Shown here piece after piece: positions 1-5,960 of a DNA stretch of 16,143 bases; the stretch's first letter is position 1, and each line of letters opens with the position of its first letter. This DNA is from CAYJEQ01 sp964371155. GTDB taxonomy: Bacteria; Bacillota; Clostridia; Oscillospirales; Ruminococcaceae. A model generated the notes under the pieces. It was not told where the DNA came from. It saw only the letters and a program-made list of their open reading frames with translations, and made no database searches. The translations under genes and the position numbers were made by a program. Location: positions 1 to 16,143 of the forward strand of contig CAYJLI010000049.1 in the NCBI GenBank assembly GCA_964371155.1, in the 5' to 3' direction.

Positions 1-266
1 ATCTTTGTTTTGCTATTAATAGAATAAGTTTCAATATATCCTTTACTTTCAAGCCTGCTAACAATTCCAAAGGTCGTAGATTGTGCTGTACCATATTTTT
101 TTTCTATATCTTTAATTGGTAATTCCTTTGCTTTTGCATCATCAAGCCATACTAAAAGTAACCCTTGAGAAAGACTTAAATCTTCTTTTTTCAAGAGATT
201 ATTTACCCATTTTTCCAAACTTGCACTAACATATTTTATAACCTTACCTATTTTTACTTCATTCAT
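1..266 (-). CDS. MarR-family transcriptional regulator, C-terminus cut by window edge
   Basis: Reading leftward from ATG at 264-266 gives 88 codons before the window ends. An SD (GGAGGT, 274-279) lies 7 nt upstream of the start. The visible protein has an N-terminal helix (residues about 5-28), then LSLSQGLLLVWL (31-42), then a winged-helix core in which LPIKDIEKKYG (49-59) and AQSTTFGIVSRLESKG (61-76) form the helix-turn-helix and recognition helix. This matches the MarR family, whose dimers bind palindromic operators and usually release them on contact with small phenolic, lipid or oxidant ligands. Its target genes are probably outside the window to the left. The promoter region carries two palindromes, which suggests autoregulation. 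The ligand cannot be told, and the missing C-terminus prevents subfamily assignment. Confidence 0.8.
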   Translation of the reverse strand, partial: MNEVKIGKVIKYVSASLEKWVNNLLKKEDLSLSQGLLLVWLDDAKAKELPIKDIEKKYGTAQSTTFGIVSRLESKGYIETYSINSKTK

Positions 267-287
267 TATTATTACCTCCAACACAAG

Positions 288-334
288 CAAGTATAGCACG
301 CTATTAACCTTCTGTCAATAGCGTGCTATACTTG
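288..334. promoter_or_regulatory. Double palindromic operator of the MarR-family regulator
   Basis: An 18-bp perfect inverted repeat (288-305 against 317-334) has an 11-bp spacer. Each arm is itself a dyad, ATAGCACGCTAT (293-304) and ATAGCGTGCTAT (318-329), of the form ATAGC-N2-GCTAT. Their centres are 25 bp apart. One dyad overlaps the -10 box and the other overlaps the -35 box by one base. MarR dimers bind such dyads, so this is best read as a two-site autoregulatory operator. Folded as RNA it could also form a hairpin, but its fit to the promoter favours the operator reading. Confidence 0.72.
290..318 (-). promoter_or_regulatory. Sigma-A promoter of the MarR-family gene
   Basis: On the minus strand a perfect -35 TTGACA (313-318) is followed by a 17-bp spacer and -10 TATACT (290-295). 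The SD and ATG at 264 lie about 24 nt downstream of the -10. Both boxes are embedded in palindromic operators, so a bound repressor would block polymerase. Confidence 0.8.
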
Positions 335-464
335 TTGTGGTAATTGTTTAATTTTTGAGATGAAGCTGTCTTGCTTCTTTAGTAAACATAGGTTTAAACT
401 ACTACAAACATATCACACATCTTACATGATTAGGGGGGGGAGTTTATATTACATAATTTCGCTT

Positions 465-893
465 TTACTTTAGCTTTTCTTTTAATTTAATCACATTCTC
501 ATGGATTTCTTTTATTATCAGCTTAAACTCTTCATCGCTCTTGCCGCTTGGGTCATCGAGTCCCCAGTTTTCAGAATATTTAGAAGACAAGCTTGGGCAA
601 CTCACATTGCATCCCATGAAAATAACGATATCAGGTTTTGGTATATCGAATATTGTTTTATTAAACTGTGTTTTTTCCATGTCTATCTCGTAAATCTCTT
701 TTATAAGTCTTACTGCGTCTTGATTTATCTGACTTTTTATTTCAGTCCCGGCAGAAGAGCTCTCGAATACATCGCTTGCGAGCATCTTGCCCAACGCTTC
801 CGCCATCTGGCTTCTGCAAGAATTGTGGTTGCAGACAAATGCAACTTTAGGCTTACCCTCTATTTTTAACTCAGTTACTAAATTATTGCTCAT
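465..893 (-). CDS. arsC: Arsenate reductase, low-molecular-weight phosphatase type
   Basis: A 142-aa cytoplasmic enzyme that would reduce arsenate to arsenite for export. The phosphate-binding loop C21-N-H-N-S-C-R27 (CX5R) follows the first beta strand (KVAFV). DDPSGKSD near residue 113 supplies the Asp-Pro general acid of this fold. GCNVSC holds C95 and C99, candidates for the resolving cysteines of the thioredoxin-coupled enzymes; their spacing (CX3C) is tighter than the C82/C89 pair of the plasmid pI258 enzyme. An SD AAAGGAG lies 10 nt before the ATG. It is the last gene of the arsenic block, 125 bp beyond acr3 with a strong hairpin between them, so its level may be set apart from the upstream genes. 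The thioredoxin-type proteins encoded upstream are plausible electron donors (inference). Confidence 0.88.
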   Translation of the reverse strand: MSNNLVTELKIEGKPKVAFVCNHNSCRSQMAEALGKMLASDVFESSSAGTEIKSQINQDAVRLIKEIYEIDMEKTQFNKTIFDIPKPDIVIFMGCNVSCPSLSSKYSENWGLDDPSGKSDEEFKLIIKEIHENVIKLKEKLK

Positions 894-963
894 TACTTTT
901 ATTCTCCTTTGTGTTTACAAATCTGTGATTTATATCATTTTCTTTTCCTAAAAAATTCTTCCT

Positions 964-1000
964 ATATACTTCCCACCGCCAACGGCGGTGGGAAGTATAT
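964..1000. terminator. GC-rich 17-bp hairpin between acr3 and arsC
   Basis: A perfect stem (964-980 with 984-1000) closes on a 3-nt loop, with a GGCGGTGGGAAG-type GC-rich core in AT-rich surroundings. In the transcribed (minus) direction a run of six U lies about 8 nt past the stem rather than directly after it. It is therefore either a weak or partial terminator that lowers arsC expression, or a 3'-stabilising/processing hairpin for the acr3 message. Confidence 0.55.
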
Positions 1001-1018
1001 TTAAAATTTTCAAGAGTT

Positions 1019-2077
1019 TTAGCTCTCCCGTGTATTTACAAACCAATGTTTTGTGTTATTTGCTATCTTTACAAGTATCAACATAACGGGCACTTCCACC
1101 AGCACGCCCACTATTGTGGCAAGTGCCACTGGACTGTCCGCCCCAAATAGTGCTATTGCCACCGCTACTGCAAGTTCAAAGAAATTAGATGCTCCAATCA
1201 TACCAGCAGGTGCCGCTACATCATGCGGTAATTTCAGTACTTTTGATGCTAAATATGCGATAAAGAATATCAAAAATGTCTGAATAATCAGTGGTATTGA
1301 TATTAAGACAATATGGAGTGGATTTTCTAAAATAACATTCCCTTGGAAAGAGAATATTAAAGTCAGTGTTAAAAGAAGTCCTATTATTGTAACATTATTA
1401 AACTTAGGTATGAACTGCTTTTCAAAATACTCCACGCCTTTGTTTTTGCTTATTACGCTTCTGGTAATTACTCCACCTGCAAGGGGGATAACCACAAAAA
1501 GCACTACCGATAATATCAGTGTATCCCATGGCACAGCCACACCGCTCACGCCAAGTAAAAATGCTACTATCGGGGTAAATGCGATGAGGATTATTAAGTC
1601 ATTGGTAGCTACCTGTACTACGGTATATGCTGGGTTTCCCTTTGTTAAGTGGCTCCATACAAAAACCATCGCCGTACACGGTGCCGCTCCAAGTAGTACT
1701 GCACCTGCTAAATAGTCTGTTGCAAGCTCTGGCTCTATCAGTCCACTAAACACTACAAAGAAGAATACCCATGCTATTAAAAACATTGTAAAAGGCTTTA
1801 TCAGCCAGTTGGTAATCCATGTGACAAATAGTCCTTTTGGATTTTTGCCGACATTTTTAATGCTTTGAAAATCCACTTTCATCATCATGGGGTAAATCAT
1901 AAGCCAAATTAATATTGCAATTGGAATACTCACATTTGCATATTCAAAATTCCCCAAAAACTCTGGTATCTGTGGTAAAAACTTGCCTATTAGCACCCCA
2001 GCTACCATACAAAGGGCAACCCAAACAGTTAGGTATCGCTCAAAAAAGCTAATACCCCCTACTTTTTCTTTTTCCAT
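1019..2077 (-). CDS. acr3: Arsenite efflux transporter, ACR3 family
   Basis: A 352-aa integral membrane protein with about ten hydrophobic segments, the usual size for bacterial Acr3. It exports As(III) using the membrane potential. Family signatures are visible: GAAPCTAMVFVWS with the essential thiol-binding cysteine (C134), ATNDLIIL after it, IGASNFFELA, and GVLVEVPVM with a conserved glutamate (E328). These correspond to the Cys and Glu shown to matter in the Alkaliphilus metalliredigens protein (family knowledge). The SD AAGGAG overlaps the stop codon of the preceding thioredoxin gene, only 10 nt separate the two genes, and the start is 6 nt past the SD, so they are co-translated. With arsC it forms the core reduce-and-export pair. 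Confidence 0.93.
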   Translation of the reverse strand: MEKEKVGGISFFERYLTVWVALCMVAGVLIGKFLPQIPEFLGNFEYANVSIPIAILIWLMIYPMMMKVDFQSIKNVGKNPKGLFVTWITNWLIKPFTMFLIAWVFFFVVFSGLIEPELATDYLAGAVLLGAAPCTAMVFVWSHLTKGNPAYTVVQVATNDLIILIAFTPIVAFLLGVSGVAVPWDTLILSVVLFVVIPLAGGVITRSVISKNKGVEYFEKQFIPKFNNVTIIGLLLTLTLIFSFQGNVILENPLHIVLISIPLIIQTFLIFFIAYLASKVLKLPHDVAAPAGMIGASNFFELAVAVAIALFGADSPVALATIVGVLVEVPVMLILVKIANNTKHWFVNTRES

Positions 2078-2087
2078 TTTATGCTCC

Positions 2088-2489
2088 TTATGCGCGCACT
2101 TTAGTAAGAATATCTTCCACTTCTTTTACTTTTAGCACTTTTCCAAAAGATACTACTTTGCCATCCACTACAAGTGCAGGTGTGTTCATTACGCCATAGC
2201 TTGCTATCTCTGCAAAATCGGTGACATGGTCTATATTTGTATCCATGCCAAGGTTTGCAAGGGCTTCTTTTGTTGATGCTTCGAGATCGTTGCATTTTTT
2301 GCATCCAGAGCCAAGTACTTTAACAGAAGCACCCTCTTCGCCTGCTTTAGCTTCTGCCGCTTTTTTAGCCTCTATATCAGAAACTTTACACATATTGCCA
2401 CAATCACACATTGCCATTTCTTCTTTAACAGGTGCAGGTGCACATCCGCAAGCTTCTTCTTTTTTCTTTCCAAATCCAAATAGTCCCAT
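2088..2489 (-). CDS. Small redox-active disulfide protein (thioredoxin-3 type) with Cys-rich N-terminus
   Basis: A 133-aa cytoplasmic protein. Residues about 56-131 form a compact thioredoxin-3 domain: strand SVKVLGSG, active site C63-K-K-C66, and the cis-proline loop MNTPALVVDGK (P104). Proteins of this type often sit beside arsenic permeases in anaerobes and probably carry thiol electrons. The first 55 residues are unusual. They are a charged, Ala/Lys-rich tail bearing CGC (14-16) and CDCGNMC (28-34), five cysteines in two clusters with no signal peptide. These could hold As(III) or another soft metal, or act as an extra disulfide pair (inference). A perfect AGGAGG lies 10 nt before the ATG. 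It sits between ccdA and acr3 in the operon and may reduce ArsC or hand arsenite to Acr3. Confidence 0.85.
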   Translation of the reverse strand: MGLFGFGKKKEEACGCAPAPVKEEMAMCDCGNMCKVSDIEAKKAAEAKAGEEGASVKVLGSGCKKCNDLEASTKEALANLGMDTNIDHVTDFAEIASYGVMNTPALVVDGKVVSFGKVLKVKEVEDILTKVRA

Positions 2490-2540
2490 AATAAAAAATC
2501 CTCCTAAAATTTAGTTAATAATTATATCAAATAGCATTAT

Positions 2541-3230
2541 TTAAAACGCTAAATAAAACATGTAAAATCCTATTAGGCAAATCGCTGTGCCCATAAGCAT
2601 TTTAAGCACCTTGCTTAGTTTGCCATATCTTTGGCTCTGCGAAAGCTTTTGCACAAATCCTATCGAAGTACCGCACACAACTGCAAGTATCCCATGTCCT
2701 ATGGAGTATAAAAGCAGTAGCAGTATGCCCCACATAAGGCTTCCCCTACCTGCCACCACTGCAAGCAGTGCAATTAAAACAGGAGTTGAGCAAGGGGAGG
2801 AAAAAATTCCACCCAAAATCCCCGCTATTAGAGCTCCTAAATATCCTTTTTTTGTGTTTTTAGAAATCAAATAGCTTGAGGGGATAATTTCGTATATTTC
2901 CCATGTTTGAAGTGCCATCAGCATCATAAGTACACCTAAGATTAAATACCACCATGTAGCTTGTGTCCCTATTAGACTTCCTGCCATTGTGGCAAATACG
3001 CCAAGCGCTGTAAATGTAATTGCAGAACCAAATGCAAAGGTCAGTGAAAGTAAAAAAGCTTTTTTTGTAGTCTTTTCACCTGTTCCACCCACATAGCCCA
3101 CAATTAGAGGCACACTCGAAAGTGCACAAGGGGTAAAGGAAGTAAGTACTCCTGCAAGCAGGGCTAAAATCGGAGCTATCCAGCTGCTATTTATAATCAT
3201 ATCCGATAAGCTATTTAGTATTTCGTCCAT
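2541..3230 (-). CDS. ccdA: CcdA-type transmembrane electron carrier (DsbD-like)
   Basis: A 229-aa membrane protein with about six transmembrane helices, the size of CcdA. The two half-repeats each carry the redox cysteine that makes this family work: C35 in TSFTPCALSSVP and C147 in GGIFSSPCSTPVL. CcdA passes electrons from cytoplasmic thioredoxin to an extracytoplasmic thioredoxin-like partner. Its start codon overlaps the stop of the preceding gene by one base (TAATG), so it is translationally coupled to the membrane-anchored thioredoxin, its likely partner. Nothing nearby suggests c-type cytochrome maturation, so the cargo here is probably thiol reduction connected with arsenic handling (inference from context). 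Confidence 0.9.
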   Translation of the reverse strand: MDEILNSLSDMIINSSWIAPILALLAGVLTSFTPCALSSVPLIVGYVGGTGEKTTKKAFLLSLTFAFGSAITFTALGVFATMAGSLIGTQATWWYLILGVLMMLMALQTWEIYEIIPSSYLISKNTKKGYLGALIAGILGGIFSSPCSTPVLIALLAVVAGRGSLMWGILLLLLYSIGHGILAVVCGTSIGFVQKLSQSQRYGKLSKVLKMLMGTAICLIGFYMFYLAF

Positions 3231-3736
3231 TAGCTCACTCCCATATCGGATAAAATTAATTTCATCTGTTCTTCGGTAAGCCCACCCTGATGTGTGGTAA
3301 AGAGGTGCTCCTCTGTTTCTCTATCGGCATACATTGTAAATTCAATGCCAATGCCTTCGCTCGGTGTATATGGGGTGCCGTCGGCATTTACAAAAATCTG
3401 TGTGGGTATTACCTGCACTGGAAATCCGTTAGCTGCTTCGGGGCTCTTCCATACATCAACAAACTGCACAATCGCTTTCCCCTGCATTTCCGCATTTAAG
3501 CTCACAAGAACAGGTGCCATCTCTTTACAAGGCACACATTCATCCGCACCGAAATCAACTATTATCGGCATATTGTGCTCTGTGAGGATGTCTAAATTAA
3601 TCTCAGTTACATTGAGGGGGAAGTCTGTATCAACTACGATTTCTTCTTCCTGACCATTTTGCATAAACCATATTCCGGCAACCACCACTACCATTAGGAG
3701 CGGCACCATTATTTTGACAAGTTTACTATTCTTCAT
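3230..3736 (-). CDS. Membrane-anchored extracytoplasmic thioredoxin-like protein
   Basis: 168 aa when started at the ATG at 3734-3736. A longer reading to 3757 is possible, but the SD GGAGG lies inside it, so the inner ATG is chosen. Residues 1-7 are positively charged and 8-26 (IMVPLLMVVVVAGIWFMQN) form a single signal anchor. The thioredoxin domain follows: IIVDFGADECVPCKEMAP with active site C67-V-P-C70, FVDVWKSPEAA, and the cis-proline loop VIPTQIFVNADG (P111). The C-terminal LTEEQMKLIL helix is typical. It would face the outside and be reduced by the CcdA encoded next. Its SD is the end of the ferredoxin gene (5 nt between stop and start), so the insertion that breaks the ferredoxin reading frame removes ribosomes that would normally arrive here. 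Confidence 0.87.
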   Translation of the reverse strand: MKNSKLVKIMVPLLMVVVVAGIWFMQNGQEEEIVVDTDFPLNVTEINLDILTEHNMPIIVDFGADECVPCKEMAPVLVSLNAEMQGKAIVQFVDVWKSPEAANGFPVQVIPTQIFVNADGTPYTPSEGIGIEFTMYADRETEEHLFTTHQGGLTEEQMKLILSDMGVS

Positions 3737-3741
3737 TTCAT

Positions 3742-4259
3742 TTAACCTCCACAACATTCACAATTTTCATTATTTCCCTCAGCGCTTTCTCCAACATAGG
3801 AGATTGCACCAGAGGGACATAGATTTCCACAGCCATGGCATCTGTCGATACACTCGACTGGATTTATCACCACGGGTGTGGAGGATTTTGATGTATCGTA
3901 AACGCCGTGTGTGCATTTTTGTATACAAGCAGTGCATTGGGTAATCCCTGTAATCCGAACGCGTTTTATGAAAGCTCAGTGGAGCTTATAGCTGTGTCAA
4001 AGCCTTTTGTAAGGCGTAGAGCATTACTGCAAGGCTTTTCCTTTCTCTAATCCCCACTGAGCTTTCATAAAATCTTCGACCTAAAACCCATGAATTAGTA
4101 GATAGAATTAGGATAAGGACGACAGCATACTCAGCGTCTGCTTAGGACGAAGACGACATTATATCTGCTAATTCATAAGTTTTAGGCGTGTTCGGATTAT
4201 AGGGATTACCCTTGGGTGCAAAGTGTGTAATCGATTACTGGATACCATTGTTCCGCCAT
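3742..4259 (-). pseudogene. Two-cluster [4Fe-4S] ferredoxin gene split by a 273-bp insertion
   Basis: Upstream exon-like part: ATG at 4257-4259 (SD GGGAGG 8 nt before) encodes MAEQWYPVIDYTLCTQ. The reading frame then hits GGG TAA inside the insertion. The downstream part resumes at a TGC codon (CTACIQKCTHGVYD) and ends with TAA at 3742. Deleting 275 bp (element plus 2-bp duplication) gives an 80-aa protein with cluster motif C14-x2-C17-x2-C20-x3-C24, a second motif C45-x3-C49-x2-C52-x3-C56-P, and a Cys-rich tail (CECCGG). The insertion falls inside the first cluster motif, between Q16 and C17. Both halves are otherwise undamaged, so the event looks recent. The intact protein would have been a soluble electron carrier of the arsenic operon. 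Nothing in the element resembles a self-splicing intron, so I call the gene inactive. Confidence 0.88.
3939..4211. mobile_element. 273-bp MITE-like element inserted in the ferredoxin gene
   Basis: The ends are 25-bp terminal inverted repeats with 23 matches (3939-3963 and 4187-4211), starting GGGTAATCCCT and containing TAATCC twice. Flanking dinucleotides TT at 3937-3938 and 4212-4213 act as a 2-bp target duplication, since dropping one copy restores the ferredoxin frame exactly. Inside are two separate hairpins. The first pairs 3964-3982 with 4054-4072 perfectly (19 bp) and encloses a smaller 8-bp stem (3999-4006 with 4031-4038). The second pairs 4080-4104 with 4162-4186 (22 of 25, differences compatible with G-U). 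No gene is encoded. This is a non-autonomous element needing a transposase supplied elsewhere; the family is not recognised. An alternative boundary with ACCCAA as a 6-bp duplication is possible but breaks end symmetry. Confidence 0.85.
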
Positions 4260-4272
4260 CTTTAAATCCTCC

Positions 4273-5286
4273 CTATACTAATAAATACTGAAAAATATTA
4301 AATAAATATCCAACTGTAACAATGCCTATTGTACATATTGCTATAAAGGCGGTTAAAAGCTTTGGTTTTACAGCTTTTTTAAGCATAATCATTGAAGGTA
4401 GGCTCAGTGTTGTAACAGCCATCATAAATGCTAAGATAGTGCCAAGCTGTGCACCTTTGGAAAGCAGTGCTTCCGCTACAGGGATTGTTCCAAAAATATC
4501 CGCATACATTGGTACACCCACGAGTGTGGCAAGTATTACACCGAAGGGATTATCGCTTCCAAGCACGCTTTCTATGATATCCTGTGGAATCCAGTTGTGG
4601 ATAACTGCGCCTATACCAACACCGACAAGTATATATGGGAACACCTTTTTAAAAGTGGATTCTACCTGCTCTTTTGCAAAAATAACTCTGTCCCTCTTTG
4701 TGAGCTCGGGAGATTCTATATCCACGCTTCCTGCGTTTAAAATAAAGTCTTCCACATGCTTGCTCATGCCCATTTTATCAAGCAGTGTACCACCTATAAC
4801 AGCGATTATAAGACCAACTATTACATAAACCACCGCAACTTTTGCACCGAAGATACTCATAAGTAACACTAAGCTTCCAAGGTCAACCATTGGGGAGGAA
4901 ATTAAGAAACTAAATGTAACGCCAACCGGTAGGCCTGCACTGGTAAATCCCATGAAGAGAGGTATTGATGAGCAGGAGCAAAACGGTGTAACAGTACCAA
5001 GGAGTGCCGAGACAATATTTGCCCAGATGCCTTTGAAATTACTGAGGATTTTCTTGCTCCTCTCAGGCGGGAAAAAGCTCTGTATATATGAAATCATAAA
5101 TATTAAGCTACAAAGTAAGATAGTGATTTTTATTACGTCATAGATGAAAAATTGTAAGCTTCCGCCCATTTGCGATGTGATATCAACCCCAACATCGCTT
5201 AGCAGATTTCCAACTCCATCGTTTAGCCATTTCATTCCTAAAATCTGTGTTTGGATAAAATCCCAAACATTTGATAACGCTTCCAT
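4273..5286 (-). CDS. arsP: Permease of the ArsP / DUF318 family
   Basis: A 337-aa polytopic membrane protein with about eight hydrophobic segments. The hallmark TPFCSCSSIPLFMG (C103, C105) and the later mirrored region GVPMYADIFGTIPVAEALLSKGA are those of COG0701 permeases, whose best known member, Campylobacter ArsP, exports trivalent methylated and aromatic arsenicals. A cytoplasmic loop with charged residues (about 175-205) separates the halves. It lies 85 bp past arsR and 13 bp before the ferredoxin start, so it is the first structural gene of the operon. The SD is modest (AGGCTGGAT before ATG). A near-copy of the ArsR operator sits just upstream. The substrate is uncertain: some family members are tied to other metals, but the arsR and acr3 context supports an arsenical. 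Confidence 0.78.
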   Translation of the reverse strand: MEALSNVWDFIQTQILGMKWLNDGVGNLLSDVGVDITSQMGGSLQFFIYDVIKITILLCSLIFMISYIQSFFPPERSKKILSNFKGIWANIVSALLGTVTPFCSCSSIPLFMGFTSAGLPVGVTFSFLISSPMVDLGSLVLLMSIFGAKVAVVYVIVGLIIAVIGGTLLDKMGMSKHVEDFILNAGSVDIESPELTKRDRVIFAKEQVESTFKKVFPYILVGVGIGAVIHNWIPQDIIESVLGSDNPFGVILATLVGVPMYADIFGTIPVAEALLSKGAQLGTILAFMMAVTTLSLPSMIMLKKAVKPKLLTAFIAICTIGIVTVGYLFNIFQYLLV

Positions 5287-5303
5287 ATTATATCCAGCCT
5301 TTC

Positions 5304-5324
5304 CTTAAAACAATTTTTTTTGAT
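5304..5324. promoter_or_regulatory. Second ArsR-type operator-like site, ahead of the permease gene
   Basis: Plus-strand CTTAAAACAA-T8-GAT matches the main arsR operator (5801-5826) at 20 of its first 21 bases, and has the ATCAA-N6-TTG core on the minus strand. The right flank is not conserved, so the dyad is incomplete. No convincing promoter accompanies it. It could allow secondary binding of ArsR or be coincidence in T-rich DNA. Confidence 0.4.
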
Positions 5325-5340
5325 GTATTATTTATTTTTT

Positions 5341-5360
5341 AAACCATCCTTAGATGGCTT
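5341..5360 (-). terminator. Small hairpin between arsR and the permease gene
   Basis: On the minus strand AAGCCATC pairs with GATGGTTT (one G-U) around a 4-nt loop, 11 nt past the arsR stop. An A-rich tract follows rather than U, so it is not a canonical terminator. A processing or attenuation role is possible. Confidence 0.3.
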
Positions 5361-5371
5361 AAAAATATTAA

Positions 5372-5692
5372 TCAACCTGCTTCTTTACAGCTTATACAGT
5401 TTTCTGCATTCGTATCCACTTTAGTCAGCTCACGCAGTACGGAGGCGGCAAATTTACTGCCCTCTTCGCTGATTTTATAATGCGTCCATTTACCCACATT
5501 CCAGCTCTCCACTATTTTGCTATCACAGAGAATTTTCATATGATAGGAAAGTTTCGACTGTGCAAGCCCGAGTGCTTCACCAATATTACAGGCGCATTTT
5601 TCACCGCTTTGCAAGTACTCTATAATTGAGATTCTATTTTCATCGCAGAGTGCTTTAAATATTTTAGCAACAAATACTTTATCCATAGTCAT
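5372..5692 (-). CDS. arsR: ArsR-family arsenic-responsive repressor
   Basis: 106 aa from the ATG at 5690-5692, chosen because AAGGAG lies 9 nt upstream; a longer reading to 5734 would place that SD inside the gene. It has a winged-helix ArsR fold: IFKALCDENRISIIEYL (11-27), the metal-sensing helix GEKCACNIGEAL with C33 and C35, the recognition helix LAQSKLSYHMKIL (43-55), and a wing GKWTHYKIS. C33-x-C35 corresponds to the CVC pair of classical ArsR. The C-terminus adds C99-I-S-C102, and some ArsR proteins such as that of Acidithiobacillus use C-terminal cysteines to bind As(III), so either site could be the sensor. It would repress the arsenic operon, and perhaps the divergent genes, through the palindrome at 5801-5826. 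Confidence 0.92.
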   Translation of the reverse strand: MTMDKVFVAKIFKALCDENRISIIEYLQSGEKCACNIGEALGLAQSKLSYHMKILCDSKIVESWNVGKWTHYKISEEGSKFAASVLRELTKVDTNAENCISCKEAG

Positions 5693-5717
5693 TTTTAGCA
5701 ACTCCTTTTGTATCTTA

Positions 5718-5761
5718 TTTGAATTTATTTTCAAACAATTATCAAATCAATTATTTTTGTT
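5718..5761. promoter_or_regulatory. Additional ArsR-like dyads in the arsR leader
   Basis: TTTGAA-N6-TTCAAA (5718-5735) is a perfect 6-6-6 dyad. ATCAA-N6-TTGTT (5746-5761) resembles the ATCAA-N6-TTGAT core. Both lie just downstream of the predicted arsR transcription start. They may be auxiliary operators, though the region is very AT-rich. Confidence 0.35.
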
Positions 5762-5769
5762 CTATTTAT

Positions 5770-5798
5770 ATAATATATAAAAGAAAGAGAAATGTCAA
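5770..5798 (-). promoter_or_regulatory. Sigma-A promoter of the arsR operon
   Basis: On the minus strand -35 TTGACA (5793-5798), a 17-bp spacer and -10 TATTAT (5770-5775). The operator palindrome begins 3 bp upstream of the -35 box. The leader to the arsR ATG is about 70 nt. Confidence 0.75.
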
Positions 5799-5800
5799 TA

Positions 5801-5826
5801 CTTAAATCAATTTTTTTTGATTTAAG
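5801..5826. promoter_or_regulatory. ArsR operator palindrome in the divergent control region
   Basis: CTTAAATCAA, six T, then TTGATTTAAG: a perfect 10-bp inverted repeat with a 6-bp spacer. Its core ATCAA-N6-TTGAT is the layout known for ArsR/SmtB-family operators. It abuts the -35 box of the arsR promoter and lies 32 bp upstream of the -35 box of the opposite promoter, so a bound repressor could affect both. Confidence 0.7.
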
Positions 5827-5857
5827 CTTTAGAAATATTATTTTGCAGTAATTAGTA

Positions 5858-5886
5858 TTGACATTTTCTTTTGTGGGGTGGATAAT
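5858..5886 (+). promoter_or_regulatory. Sigma-A promoter of the DUF2284 / ASKHA gene pair
   Basis: -35 TTGACA (5858-5863), a 17-bp spacer and -10 GATAAT (5881-5886), which differs from TATAAT by one base. The leader to the ATG at 5961 is about 68 nt. It diverges from the arsR promoter, with 59 bp between the two -35 boxes. Confidence 0.7.
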
Positions 5887-5960
5887 TATATTAATGGAAG
5901 TTTGCCATGTGCAGAATTCTCTTTCATGTTAATTTTAGTTTTTTGAAAGGTAGTTTTATT

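Noticed and set aside
433..440. Run of eight G (plus strand) downstream of arsC, a possible phase-variable tract
   Set aside because: It lies in neither a coding frame nor a recognisable promoter, so length changes would have no obvious effect.
501..869. Plus-strand open frame opposite arsC
   Set aside because: It is an antisense shadow of a clearly conserved gene, with no SD and no recognisable protein.
3714..3944. Plus-strand open frame opposite the ferredoxin remnant
   Set aside because: The minus strand here encodes a convincing Cys-motif ferredoxin. The plus frame has no motif or SD and runs into the element end.
3939..4211. Group I/II intron or other self-excising element in the ferredoxin gene
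   Set aside because: Too short and lacks intron catalytic core features or any reverse transcriptase/endonuclease. The terminal inverted repeats and flanking duplication fit DNA transposition.
4322..4828. Long plus-strand frame (168 codons) opposite the permease gene
   Set aside because: It is the complement of membrane-helix codons. No SD, and the protein lacks recognisable features.
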